A stretch of 64,000 bases of DNA. Origin: Aquabacterium sp. Lineage in GTDB: Bacteria; Pseudomonadota; Gammaproteobacteria; Burkholderiales; Burkholderiaceae_C. The first letter of the stretch is position 1; the number at the start of each line of letters is the position of its first letter. The translations under genes were made by a program, and so were the position numbers. Of this stretch, positions 27,436 to 35,666 are shown one piece after another. The stretch spans positions 186,001 to 250,000 of the forward strand of contig NZ_JACRAH010000021.1 of NCBI RefSeq assembly GCF_016234775.1, given 5' to 3'. Below the pieces are notes generated by a model that did no database searches, had not been told where the DNA came from, and was given only the letters and a program-made list of their open reading frames with translations.

Positions 27436-28042
27436 ACGCCGAGGCGCCGCCCATCAAAGCGGCCCCAACAACGAACAATGCCCACGTGGACGACTCAGGC
27501 ACGGCGCTCACCACGACGTTGTCAAGGTGAACGGTTTCAATGGGGCCATTGCCTGCCTCCATGTTGATGTCCACGCGCTGCAGGTTGGCCACAATGCTCG
27601 CAAACATGCCTGGCTCAACGCCCCATTCGCTGGCGTCCAGCTTCAAGCTGTAGGTCCGCCAGTCCGAACCTGGCTCGCCGGAAGGCACAAGGTCCAGCAC
27701 CACACTGCCTTGACTCGAAATCAGGGAAACCGCACCGAACTCCGGCCAGTACGAGGAGATGGGCAACGCCAGCCTGGCATCAAACGAGAAGGCCCCCCCC
27801 AGATAAGGCAGCCATCCACCGGCCACCGCACTCTCCGGAAGGCTCAACATCACATTGGTGGCATCCGTCAGATCCTGGATGCGCAAGTATCCCGCTGACT
27901 CGTGCGCCAGCATGCCCGCCGCATCGCCATTGATAGAAAACCCCTGCGCATCGGCATCAAACGTGTAGCGCAACTCAGCGTGAGACAGACATGCCGCCCC
28001 GGAAAGGGCCCCCGCCCACAACAACCGATACAAACCATTCAT
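27371..28042 (-). CDS. PEP-CTERM protein with laminin-B-like domain
   Basis: A 223-residue exported protein. A signal peptide (about 1-21, ending SHA) is followed by a jelly-roll domain resembling Laminin B/domain IV (ISYPYLGGAFSFDAR-like segments; WRTYSLKLDASEW). The sorting signal VPESSTWALFVVGAAL plus FRRSRS is recognisable, but the frame continues for about 15 more residues (from TAGRLP on) past the Arg cluster, where PEP-CTERM proteins normally end. AAGGAG precedes the ATG at 28042. The extra tail lies antisense to the 3' end of purN. Confidence 0.8.
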   Translation of the reverse strand: MNGLYRLLWAGALSGAACLSHAELRYTFDADAQGFSINGDAAGMLAHESAGYLRIQDLTDATNVMLSLPESAVAGGWLPYLGGAFSFDARLALPISSYWPEFGAVSLISSQGSVVLDLVPSGEPGSDWRTYSLKLDASEWGVEPGMFASIVANLQRVDINMEAGNGPIETVHLDNVVVSAVPESSTWALFVVGAALMGGASAFRRSRSTAGRLPCASPGHLAG

Positions 28043-28101
28043 GCTGAGACTCCTTGATTGAATATCTCTAGGGACGAAAAGTCTAAAAGCTGGCACGTCG
28101 A

Positions 28102-28131
28102 TTGGAAAGCACTGTTACTGTCTCTGATAAC
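28102..28131 (+). promoter_or_regulatory. Possible sigma-70 promoter for the DUF2167 gene
   Basis: TTGGAA (28102-28107) and GATAAC (28126-28131), 18 bases apart, each match four of six consensus bases and lie about 30 bases before the ATG at 28162. Weak prediction. Confidence 0.3.
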
Positions 28132-28161
28132 CTTTGCGGCCGTTGAAACAAGGGAGCCGCC

Positions 28162-29100
28162 ATGAGAACAAGCACATTCAGCATATACCGATGGTTGATT
28201 CAAGTCACATTGAGCGCCGTGCTGTGCACCGCCATGGCCACCGCCATCGCCGACGAGCACCAATCTGATACCGCCCAGAGCAATGCCCACCAGGCCGCCA
28301 TCGCAGAGGCCTCCAAGGCCATGCAGGCCGCCCAGATCAGGGGACCTGCCGAGATCAAGCTGCGCGATCAGGCCACCCTCAAGCTGCCTGCCGGCTACAT
28401 CTGGGTGCCGGAGCCTGCCGCCAGTCAGTTCATGAAAGCCGTGGGCAACCACCCCGACGAGCGCGAGCTGGGCCTGGTCTTCCCGGAATCGGATGCACAA
28501 GGCTGGATGGTGGTGGCCCGCTATGAAGACGCCGGCTACATCAAGGATGATGACGCCAGGAACTGGGACGTGGACGAGCTGTTCAAGAGCCTGAAGGAAG
28601 GTACCGAAGCCTCCAACGAAGAGCGCCGCAAAAACGGCTACCCCGAACTCGACATCCTGGGCTGGGTGGAAAAGCCCAACTACGTGGCAGACGCGCACCG
28701 CCTGGTGTGGTCCATGTCAGCACGCGTCAAGGGCGCCCCCGCCGATGAACCCACCAGCATCAACTACAACACCTATGCCTTGGGCCGCGAAGGCTACATC
28801 ACGCTCAACCTGATCACCGGCTCGCAGGCCATCGGCCAGGACAAGGCCCACGCTCAGACGCTGCTGACGGCACTGGACTTCAATGAAGGCAAGCGCTATG
28901 CAGACTTCAATCAGTCCACCGACAAAGTAGCGGAGTATGGTCTGGCTGCGCTCGTGGGTGGCCTGGCAGCCAAGAAGCTGGGCATGTTCGCCCTGGCTGC
29001 CGGCTTCCTGGCAAAGTTTGCCAAGGTGATCCTGCTGGCCGGCGCAGGCGTGTTCGCTGTGTTCACCAAGTTCTTCAAGCGTGACAAAAACCAAGGCTGA
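28162..29100 (+). CDS. DUF2167 membrane-anchored protein
   Basis: A 312-residue protein of family DUF2167, of unknown function. A signal peptide (about 1-28) precedes the conserved domain (IKLRDQATLKLPAGYIWVPEP; GLVFPESDAQGWMVVARYEDAGYIKDDD; ILGWVEKPNYVADAHRLVW). Two hydrophobic helices lie near the C-terminus (about 258-300), so the domain probably faces the periplasm. GGGAG precedes the ATG. A site-2-protease-like gene starts 21 bases after its stop, which suggests an operon and a functional link. Confidence 0.85.
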   Translation: MRTSTFSIYRWLIQVTLSAVLCTAMATAIADEHQSDTAQSNAHQAAIAEASKAMQAAQIRGPAEIKLRDQATLKLPAGYIWVPEPAASQFMKAVGNHPDERELGLVFPESDAQGWMVVARYEDAGYIKDDDARNWDVDELFKSLKEGTEASNEERRKNGYPELDILGWVEKPNYVADAHRLVWSMSARVKGAPADEPTSINYNTYALGREGYITLNLITGSQAIGQDKAHAQTLLTALDFNEGKRYADFNQSTDKVAEYGLAALVGGLAAKKLGMFALAAGFLAKFAKVILLAGAGVFAVFTKFFKRDKNQG

Positions 29101-29121
29101 CCTTCGTTCAGTGCCCACACC

Positions 29122-29847
29122 ATGTTGAAGATCCTGTTGCTGCTGTTCAGCGGCCTGAAGTTCGGCAAGCTGCTCACCACGGGCGGCACCATGCTGATTT
29201 CGCTGGTGGTGTACGCCTTCATCTACGGGTGGAAATACGCCGCTGGCTTCATCGCCCTGCTGTTCGTGCACGAGATGGGACACTTCATCGCCGCACGCCA
29301 GCGCGGCCTGCAAGTAGGTGCACCCACCTTCATCCCCTTCATGGGCGCCTGGATCGAGATGAAGGATCTGCCCCATGACGCAGAGACCGAGGCCTACGTG
29401 GGCCTGGGCGGGCCGCTGGTGGGCACGCTGGGTGCGCTGGCCTGCTACTTCCTTGCACGGGACCTGGACCACAGTGGCAAGTGGCTGCTGGCCGTGGCCT
29501 ACGCCGGCTTCTTCCTGAACCTGTTCAACCTGATCCCTCTGTCACCTCTGGACGGCGGACGCATCACGGCCGTGCTGTCGCCACGCCTGTGGCTGTTGGG
29601 TGTGCCGGTAATGGGATTCCTGCTGTGGCAGAACCCACTCAATCCAGTGCTGATCCTGATCGCCATCATGGCCATTCCGCAATTGATCAAGGCCTGGAAG
29701 TTCCGTGCTGATGATCCCTCGCATGCAGGCTATTACGTGGCCTCCGCCGAAACCCGGCTGACCTACGCCACCGCCTACATCGGCCTGCTGGCCTTCCTGG
29801 CCGTGATGACGCATGACGTGCACGAGATGCTGGCCGTCATCCGATAG
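29122..29847 (+). CDS. Site-2 protease family (M50) membrane metallopeptidase
   Basis: A 241-residue polytopic protein. Zinc ligands are visible as HEMGH (about residue 51) and the second metal-site Asp in NLFNLIPLSPLDGGRI (about 135). The protein lacks the PDZ domain of RseP/RasP, so it belongs to the compact M50 group. At least five hydrophobic segments are present. It follows the DUF2167 gene closely. The target of cleavage is unknown; the neighbouring membrane protein is one candidate. Confidence 0.88.
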   Translation: MLKILLLLFSGLKFGKLLTTGGTMLISLVVYAFIYGWKYAAGFIALLFVHEMGHFIAARQRGLQVGAPTFIPFMGAWIEMKDLPHDAETEAYVGLGGPLVGTLGALACYFLARDLDHSGKWLLAVAYAGFFLNLFNLIPLSPLDGGRITAVLSPRLWLLGVPVMGFLLWQNPLNPVLILIAIMAIPQLIKAWKFRADDPSHAGYYVASAETRLTYATAYIGLLAFLAVMTHDVHEMLAVIR

Positions 29848-29852
29848 CGCCT

Positions 29853-31193
29853 TCACTCGGTGATCGGCACCTCGAACCAGAAAAGGCTGCCGCAGCCTGG
29901 TTGACTGTCCACGCCGATGCGCCCGTTCATCATGTCCACCAGGCGCTTGCAGATGGCCAGCCCCAGGCCCGATCCACCGTATTGACGGATGGTGCTGTCA
30001 CTGGCCTTGTTGAAGGGCTGAAACAGCTGGCACAGCGCTTCATGCGGAATACCGATGCCCGAATCCTGGACTTCCACGTACAAGGCATGCTGGCCATCAT
30101 CGGCCTGCATGGTCCGGCAGCGCACGGAGACCTCGCCATGGGGCGTGAACTTCACGGCATTGGCCAGCAAGTTGAGCAAGACCTGCTTGACCCGCAGCGG
30201 ATCACCCATGGCGTCAATCTCGCCGTCGGGAAACTCTCGAATCAGTGACACACCCTTCTGCTCGGCGATGGACGAGACCATGTCCACGGCCTCATGGGCC
30301 AACTGCACGGCGTCAAACCGTTGCGATGCCAACTGTGTAGGGTGCGACTCCAGGCGAGAAAAATCCAGCACGTCGTTGACGATCTGCATCAAGGTATCAC
30401 CGCAACGATCAATCTGTTCGACATAGAGCGACTGCTGATTGGTGAGTTCACCGCGCTTGAGCAATTGTGTGAAGCCCAGGATGCCGTTGAGCGGCGTGCG
30501 CACTTCGTGGCTGATCTGGGCGAACATGCGCGTGCGATCCAGGCTGGACTGTTGAACGGCCTGCAGCATGCTCTCCAACTTGACCGCACGCCGCTCCAGC
30601 GACAGGTTCTGTCTGTCGATCATGCGCTGGTTCGCATCGATCTCTTCACCAAATCGATCATAGGCGCGCCGCACCACGATGCCAAAGCCCGCGCCAATGA
30701 TCAGGAAGCCGATCTGCATGATGAACAAGGGGTTGTCTTCATGCCGCATCAAGGGCTGCACCCAGCCATGCTGCTGGTTCTGCCACATCAACACGGCGGA
30801 CAGCAGCGCGATGGCCGTCCAGATCAGGCCGTCGACCACGCCCATCAGATGGGCCACGAACATGGGCCACCACACCAGCCACCACACGGCGGTGCTCGGC
30901 GTCAGGCCCATCCACATCAAGGCCAGCACCAGTCCGGCCAGATTGCCCAGCAACATCACATAGCTGCAGGCGCGGATGCTGATAGGGCTCAATCTGGATT
31001 TGAACAGTGGGAACAAGGCCAGCACGAGTGTGGCAGGCAAGCCCAGCATGGCCGCTATCGACCATTGGCCCAGATACAGGCCATATGCCAGTGCGAACGC
31101 AAAGTGCCCAGCAACCGACACATAGATCAGTTCGCTGAAACGCTTGTATTTGACCCAGCCAGCGACCCAATGCGCTGGAGGTGGTGATGCCAT
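29853..31193 (-). CDS. Membrane sensor histidine kinase
   Basis: A 446-residue kinase. About six hydrophobic helices fill the first 190 residues, with no recognisable periplasmic sensor. A coiled segment leads to the HisKA box AQISHEVRTPLNGILGF (His near residue 232) and an HATPase_c domain (N box LLANAVKFT, G boxes DSGIGIP and GGSGLGLAICKRL). There is no receiver domain. AGGAG precedes the ATG at 31193. It is the third of three signalling genes in this order on the minus strand: hybrid kinase, NarL-type regulator, this kinase. Confidence 0.9.
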   Translation of the reverse strand: MASPPPAHWVAGWVKYKRFSELIYVSVAGHFAFALAYGLYLGQWSIAAMLGLPATLVLALFPLFKSRLSPISIRACSYVMLLGNLAGLVLALMWMGLTPSTAVWWLVWWPMFVAHLMGVVDGLIWTAIALLSAVLMWQNQQHGWVQPLMRHEDNPLFIMQIGFLIIGAGFGIVVRRAYDRFGEEIDANQRMIDRQNLSLERRAVKLESMLQAVQQSSLDRTRMFAQISHEVRTPLNGILGFTQLLKRGELTNQQSLYVEQIDRCGDTLMQIVNDVLDFSRLESHPTQLASQRFDAVQLAHEAVDMVSSIAEQKGVSLIREFPDGEIDAMGDPLRVKQVLLNLLANAVKFTPHGEVSVRCRTMQADDGQHALYVEVQDSGIGIPHEALCQLFQPFNKASDSTIRQYGGSGLGLAICKRLVDMMNGRIGVDSQPGCGSLFWFEVPITE

Positions 31194-31300
31194 GTACTGC
31201 TCCTGTGGCCTCAACTGTTGGCGTGCCAAGACGCCGCCCGCAAGCCTAACGCATGCTGACGTGAACTACCCCTGTTGCTGCATGAGGGTTTGCGAGATGA

Positions 31301-31324
31301 CAAGAACCTTGCTGAGGGTTCTTG
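31301..31324 (-). terminator. Hairpin after the NarL-type regulator gene
   Basis: CAAGAACC (31301-31308) and GGTTCTTG (31317-31324) are perfect 8-base arms around eight bases, starting 11 bases downstream of the regulator stop on the minus strand. There is no T-run, so partial termination or mRNA processing before the next kinase gene is also possible. Confidence 0.45.
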
Positions 31325-31334
31325 CACTCGATCA

Positions 31335-32003
31335 TCAAGCTGAGATGGCCCTGCTGGCGAGCGCCGCAGCAGCTGCGCGGGTCTCCACGCCGAGCTTTTC
31401 GAAGATGTGTTCCAGGTGCTTGTTGACCGTGCGATGACTCATGCCCAGGATGTCGGCGATATCTCGGTTGGTCTTACCCTTTGCCAGCCAGCTGAGGACT
31501 TCGGTTTCACGGGGTGTCAAGGCGGCATCACTCAAACGACTGAGCTCTGTTGAACCGCCTTCGCTTGTGCGTTGTCCTTGTTGCATGACATGCAGCGCAT
31601 CACGTGCCATGCGTGCGTTGCGCACATGCGTGCTCAATCTGGCCAGCACCTCTTCGATTCGAACCGGCTTGACCACGTAGTCCACGCCCCCCGCTTCAAA
31701 GCCTGCGACGACATCAGCTGTCTCTGACAAGCCCGTCATGAAGATCACCGGGATGGCAGACCATGCCGCATGATTCTTGATGCGTTGACAGGTCTCGAAG
31801 CCAGTCAGCCCAGGCATGACGCCGTCCATCAGGATGGCATCGGGAGACACCACATCGAGCCTGGCCAATGCCTGCTCGCCATCACGGGCCACCAGCACGG
31901 TATAGCCTTCATCGGCCAGCGCATCACACAACATGCGCAGGGTGTCCGGCGCATCATCCACCACCAGGACGGTGCCCTGGCTCTGCTCAAGCTTGGGATT
32001 CAT
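31335..32003 (-). CDS. NarL/FixJ family response regulator
   Basis: A 222-residue regulator: receiver domain 10-130 with acidic pair D16-D17 and phosphoacceptor D60 (AILMDGVMPG), conserved Lys in YVVKPV, then a LuxR-type helix-turn-helix at about 160-215 (LTPRETEVLSWLAKGKTNRDI, MSHRTVNKHLEHIFEKLGV). The ATG at 32003 lies inside the 3' end of the hybrid kinase gene (17-base overlap), with an AGAGGA ribosome binding site, so the two are translationally linked. It is the most likely binder of the TACGT-N6-ACGTA boxes upstream of urtA and amiE. Confidence 0.93.
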   Translation of the reverse strand: MNPKLEQSQGTVLVVDDAPDTLRMLCDALADEGYTVLVARDGEQALARLDVVSPDAILMDGVMPGLTGFETCQRIKNHAAWSAIPVIFMTGLSETADVVAGFEAGGVDYVVKPVRIEEVLARLSTHVRNARMARDALHVMQQGQRTSEGGSTELSRLSDAALTPRETEVLSWLAKGKTNRDIADILGMSHRTVNKHLEHIFEKLGVETRAAAAALASRAISA

Positions 32004-35000
32004 CAAGCGTGTCCTCTGCGAGATAGGGGGCCACATAGGAGACCACAGCCTCCATGTCAAATTGATCGATCAGTTCGCGCAGGCGGCGCCAATGGCGAGC
32101 CTGCTCCGGCGCGGACTGCGTCCATTCCTCCAGCGCAGATTGCAAGCCCTGCACATGACCCTTGCGCGCCAGACGATCGAGCTCCCAGGCCGCATCCTGT
32201 GGCATGACGTTGTCTGACGCCGTGAACAAATCCAGTTGCGGCAAGTCCGTGGGTTCGGCGTGGTCCGCATTGATGGCTGCAAGCGGCGCCGTCACCCACT
32301 GCAATGACAGATAGCGCGCCAGGGTATCGAGCAACTCCGACTCCATCACCGGCTTGGCCACAAAAGCCTGGCACTCGGCAGCGGCCAGGTTCTCAGGCCG
32401 GTTCTCGAACACATTGGCCGACACGAGCACGATGGGCACCTCGCGAAAGCCAGCTTGCCTGATCGCCCGCGCGGTACGCCAGCCATCCATGTCGTCCATC
32501 GAGATGTCCAGCAGCACAGCGTCCGGGCAGGCCTCCTTCACGCTTTCCAGGCCCTCCTGGCCACTGGCTGCTTCTCGAATATCAAAGCCCAGTGGCAACA
32601 ACATGCCCGCCAGCATCTGCCGCTGTATCGGTTGATCGTCCACCACCAGCAGGGTCTTGCGCTTGCCTTCATAGCCAGTGATCGGGCGCTGCAGCAGACG
32701 CATGGTGCGTTCCCCGTTTTCCCGCAACTTCGATTCAGGCGGCGCAACAATTTCTCGCAGGTACAGGCGCACGCTGAAGGTACTGCCCTGCCCCATCACG
32801 CTCTGCACACTCAACTCGCCGCCCATGAGTTCCGTCAGCAAGTGCGTGATGGTCAAGCCCAGGCCGGTACCTGGCTCGCTGCTGCGACGCCCGCCACTGC
32901 CACGCTCGAAGGGCAGGAAGATGCGCTCCAGGTCCTGGGGCGCAATGCCGATGCCGGTGTCGAGCACTTCAAAACGCAGCACCTCACGGCGTGCATCAAG
33001 GCGCAAGGTGATCCGCCCCTTCTGCGTGAAGCGCACGGCGTTGCTCAACAAATTGAGCAGGATCTGACGCAGCCGCTTGGCATCAGCCTGCACCCACGAA
33101 GGCACCTTGCCTCGTGTCTCCAGTTTGAAGCCCAGGCCTTTGGCCTCTGCCTGCGGTTGCACCATGCTGACCACATCATCCAGAAACTCGGGCAAAGGAA
33201 CGGGTGCTGATTCCAGTCGCAATCGACCGGCTTCAATGCGCGCGAGATCGAGCAAGCCATCAATCAGGCCCATGAGGTGCTCGCCACTGCGCTGGATGGT
33301 GTTGAGTGCGGTGCGCTTTTTGCCAACAGGCGGGGCCTCCTTGAGCAGGATCTGCGCATAACCCAGGATGCTGTTGAGCGGTGTGCGCAACTCGTGCGTC
33401 ATGCCGGCCACATAGCGCGTCTTGGCTTGATTGGCCGCTTCGGCCAGTTCCTTGGCCTGCTGCAAGGCCGCATCAGTGCGCCGGTGAGCGTCGATTTCGA
33501 GTTGCAGCAACTGGTTGTGGCGGTTGGAATCATCCTGCGCCATGCGCCGGCTCTCGGAGGCCAGCACCACCCACCAGGCGCACACGGCCGCCGCCAATAA
33601 CAGCAGGGCGAACACCTTCACGAAGGGCCCGTCCAGCATGGTTTGCCCGGTGACCACGCCTTCCTGGTAGTAAACAACACCCAGCACGAAGGCCAGCAGG
33701 GTGGCAATCGACAGGAACACCACCAGGTAGTGCCCCACCCTGAAGTTGATGCGTTTGGAGAGCGCCACCGGCAGCACCGCCATCAGGCCATCCGAGACCT
33801 GTTCGGCCGCGCGCGATCGCGTCTTGCAGCGATCATGGCAGCGAGACTCCAGCGTGCAACACAAGGAGCAGATCGGCGCATCGTAGGCCGGGCACATGGC
33901 CATGTCTTCGGCCTCGAAGTGGTTCTCACACACCGAGCAGCGCACCAATTGGCCCGGTTTCCACTGTGTGCGAGGCAATCTGGCCAGGTAGTAACGCCCC
34001 TGCGTGATCCAGGCCAGCAAGGGCGACATGACCATGGCGATGCCCAGGGCAATGAAGGAGGACCAGGCCACGGCCCCCTCCCCCAGCAGCCCGGCATGTG
34101 CCGCCACCGCCACCACCGCTGCCGACAAGGTGGCCCCCAGCCCGACCGGATTGAGGTCATACAGATGCGCGCGCTTGAACTCGATCCCCTTGGGCGACCA
34201 ACCCATGGGCTTGTTGATCATCAGATCAGCCACCAACGCGCCCACCCAGGCGATCGCCACATTGCTGTAGAGGCCCAGAACGCGCTCCAGCGCGCCGAAC
34301 ACGCCCAGCGTCATCAACAGCACGGCGATGATGACATTGAAGACCAGCCACACCACCCGCCCCGGATGGCTGTGCGTGAGCCGCGCAAAGAAGTTGGACC
34401 AGGCCAGCGAGCCCGCATACGCATTGGTCACATTGATCTTGACCTGCGACACGATGACGAACAGCACCGTGGCACCCAATGCCCACGCTGGCGATGAGAA
34501 CACCTCACTGAAACCGGCCAGGTACATCTGCGTGGGCTCGATGGCCTTGTCAACCGGCACTTCGTGTTGCAAGGCCAGAAAGGCCAGAAAGGCCCCCGCC
34601 AGCATCTTGAGCATGCCGGGCACCACCCAGCCCGGGCCCGCCACCAGGACGGCCGTCCACCAGCGCACACGGTTCTCGCGTGTCTTCTCCGGCAGGAAGC
34701 GCAGGAAGTCCACCTGCTCGCCAACCTGTACGACCAGCGAGAAAGCCACAGTAGAGGCCAGCCCCACCGCAGTCATGTCAAAACCACTGCTGCCCGTGCT
34801 GCGACCGCTCAGCGAGGTAAAGGCCACATAGGCCTCAGGATTCTGAAAGGCCACGAACAGGAAGGGGCAGATCCACAGGCTCAGCCAAACAGGCTGAGAC
34901 CACATCTGCAATCGAGAGATCAGCGTGATGCCATGGGTGACCAGCGGGATGATGGCCAGCGAAGACGCCACATAGCAAACGGGCAAGGGCCAGCCAAACA

Positions 35001-35433
35001 ACATCTGCAGGGCCAGCGCCATGATGGCCGCCTCCAGCGCAAAGAAGATGAAGGTGAAGCTGGCGTAGATCAGCGAAGTCAGCGTGGAGCCCAGGTAGCC
35101 AAAACCGGCACCCCGAGTGAGCAAGTCCATGTCCACGCCGTATTTCGCAGCGTAATAACTGATGGGCAGGGCGGTCAGAAAGGTGATCAGCCCAACCACC
35201 AGGATGGCCCACAGCGCGTTGGTGAAGCCGTAATTCAGCGCAATGGCGCCGCCTATGGCCTCCAGCGCCAAAAAAGACACGGCACCAAACGCCGTGTTGG
35301 CCACCCGCATTTCGCTCCATTTGCGGAAGGTGCGCGGGGTGTAGCGCAGCGCGTAGTCCTCCAGGGTCTCGTTGGCCACCCAGGAGTTGTATTCACGGCG
35401 AATGCGAAAGATCTTTTGCCGGGCTACGGACAC
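31987..35433 (-). CDS. NCS1-permease-like hybrid sensor histidine kinase
   Basis: An 1148-residue fusion. Residues about 20-480 form a complete-looking NCS1-type purine/cytosine/hydantoin permease (about 12 helices; ALRYTPRTFRKWSEMRVANTA opening, ISYYAAKYGVDMDLLTRGAGF, VKINVTNAYAGSLAWSNFF). Residues 499-536 hold eight cysteines (C499, C502, C514, C522, C525, C526, C532, C536), a probable zinc or Fe-S site. Two more helices follow (568-588, 605-625), then HisKA (H680 in GMTHELRTP), HATPase (DTGIGIA, GTGLGL) and a receiver (925-1045, D976). A helical tail of about 70 residues lacks an Hpt His motif. GTG start with GGAG. It is divergent from urtA, so it probably senses urea or an amide. Confidence 0.93.
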   Translation of the reverse strand: MSVARQKIFRIRREYNSWVANETLEDYALRYTPRTFRKWSEMRVANTAFGAVSFLALEAIGGAIALNYGFTNALWAILVVGLITFLTALPISYYAAKYGVDMDLLTRGAGFGYLGSTLTSLIYASFTFIFFALEAAIMALALQMLFGWPLPVCYVASSLAIIPLVTHGITLISRLQMWSQPVWLSLWICPFLFVAFQNPEAYVAFTSLSGRSTGSSGFDMTAVGLASTVAFSLVVQVGEQVDFLRFLPEKTRENRVRWWTAVLVAGPGWVVPGMLKMLAGAFLAFLALQHEVPVDKAIEPTQMYLAGFSEVFSSPAWALGATVLFVIVSQVKINVTNAYAGSLAWSNFFARLTHSHPGRVVWLVFNVIIAVLLMTLGVFGALERVLGLYSNVAIAWVGALVADLMINKPMGWSPKGIEFKRAHLYDLNPVGLGATLSAAVVAVAAHAGLLGEGAVAWSSFIALGIAMVMSPLLAWITQGRYYLARLPRTQWKPGQLVRCSVCENHFEAEDMAMCPAYDAPICSLCCTLESRCHDRCKTRSRAAEQVSDGLMAVLPVALSKRINFRVGHYLVVFLSIATLLAFVLGVVYYQEGVVTGQTMLDGPFVKVFALLLLAAAVCAWWVVLASESRRMAQDDSNRHNQLLQLEIDAHRRTDAALQQAKELAEAANQAKTRYVAGMTHELRTPLNSILGYAQILLKEAPPVGKKRTALNTIQRSGEHLMGLIDGLLDLARIEAGRLRLESAPVPLPEFLDDVVSMVQPQAEAKGLGFKLETRGKVPSWVQADAKRLRQILLNLLSNAVRFTQKGRITLRLDARREVLRFEVLDTGIGIAPQDLERIFLPFERGSGGRRSSEPGTGLGLTITHLLTELMGGELSVQSVMGQGSTFSVRLYLREIVAPPESKLRENGERTMRLLQRPITGYEGKRKTLLVVDDQPIQRQMLAGMLLPLGFDIREAASGQEGLESVKEACPDAVLLDISMDDMDGWRTARAIRQAGFREVPIVLVSANVFENRPENLAAAECQAFVAKPVMESELLDTLARYLSLQWVTAPLAAINADHAEPTDLPQLDLFTASDNVMPQDAAWELDRLARKGHVQGLQSALEEWTQSAPEQARHWRRLRELIDQFDMEAVVSYVAPYLAEDTLDESQA

Positions 35434-35503
35434 GAACTGGCTCCGAAAAGAAGGACGGCTCTGCTCGTATGCAAGAAGCGATCCACCGGTTTTGGCAACG
35501 TGT

Positions 35504-35531
35504 GCGTACGCCCACTACGTCAATTAACGTA
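35504..35531. promoter_or_regulatory. Probable regulator box upstream of urtA (TACGT-N6-ACGTA)
   Basis: TACGT (35516-35520) and ACGTA (35527-35531) form an inverted repeat with a six-base spacer. Directly upstream lies the palindrome GCGTACGC (35504-35511). The same repeat with the same spacer length and matching flanks (C before, TT after) stands upstream of amiE at 51691. It is between the divergent hybrid kinase and urtA genes, 135 bases before the urtA start. The binding protein is inferred to be the NarL-type regulator. Confidence 0.65.
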
Positions 35532-35666
35532 TTCATGGAAAACCCGCTCGTCCGTACTGTTGCACCCAAGGTCGCGACAAGCGGTGCGGGATGACAGGTT
35601 CGACAAGGGCCACTCATGCACCACTGCGCGGCATCGGCAACCCGTTTTTGTGCAAGGAGTCCTTTC

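Noticed and set aside
28091-28106. Sigma-54-like TGGCAC-N5-TTGGA ahead of the DUF2167 gene
   Set aside because: The -12 element should end in TTGC; here it is TTGG, and GG-N10-GC spacing is not kept.
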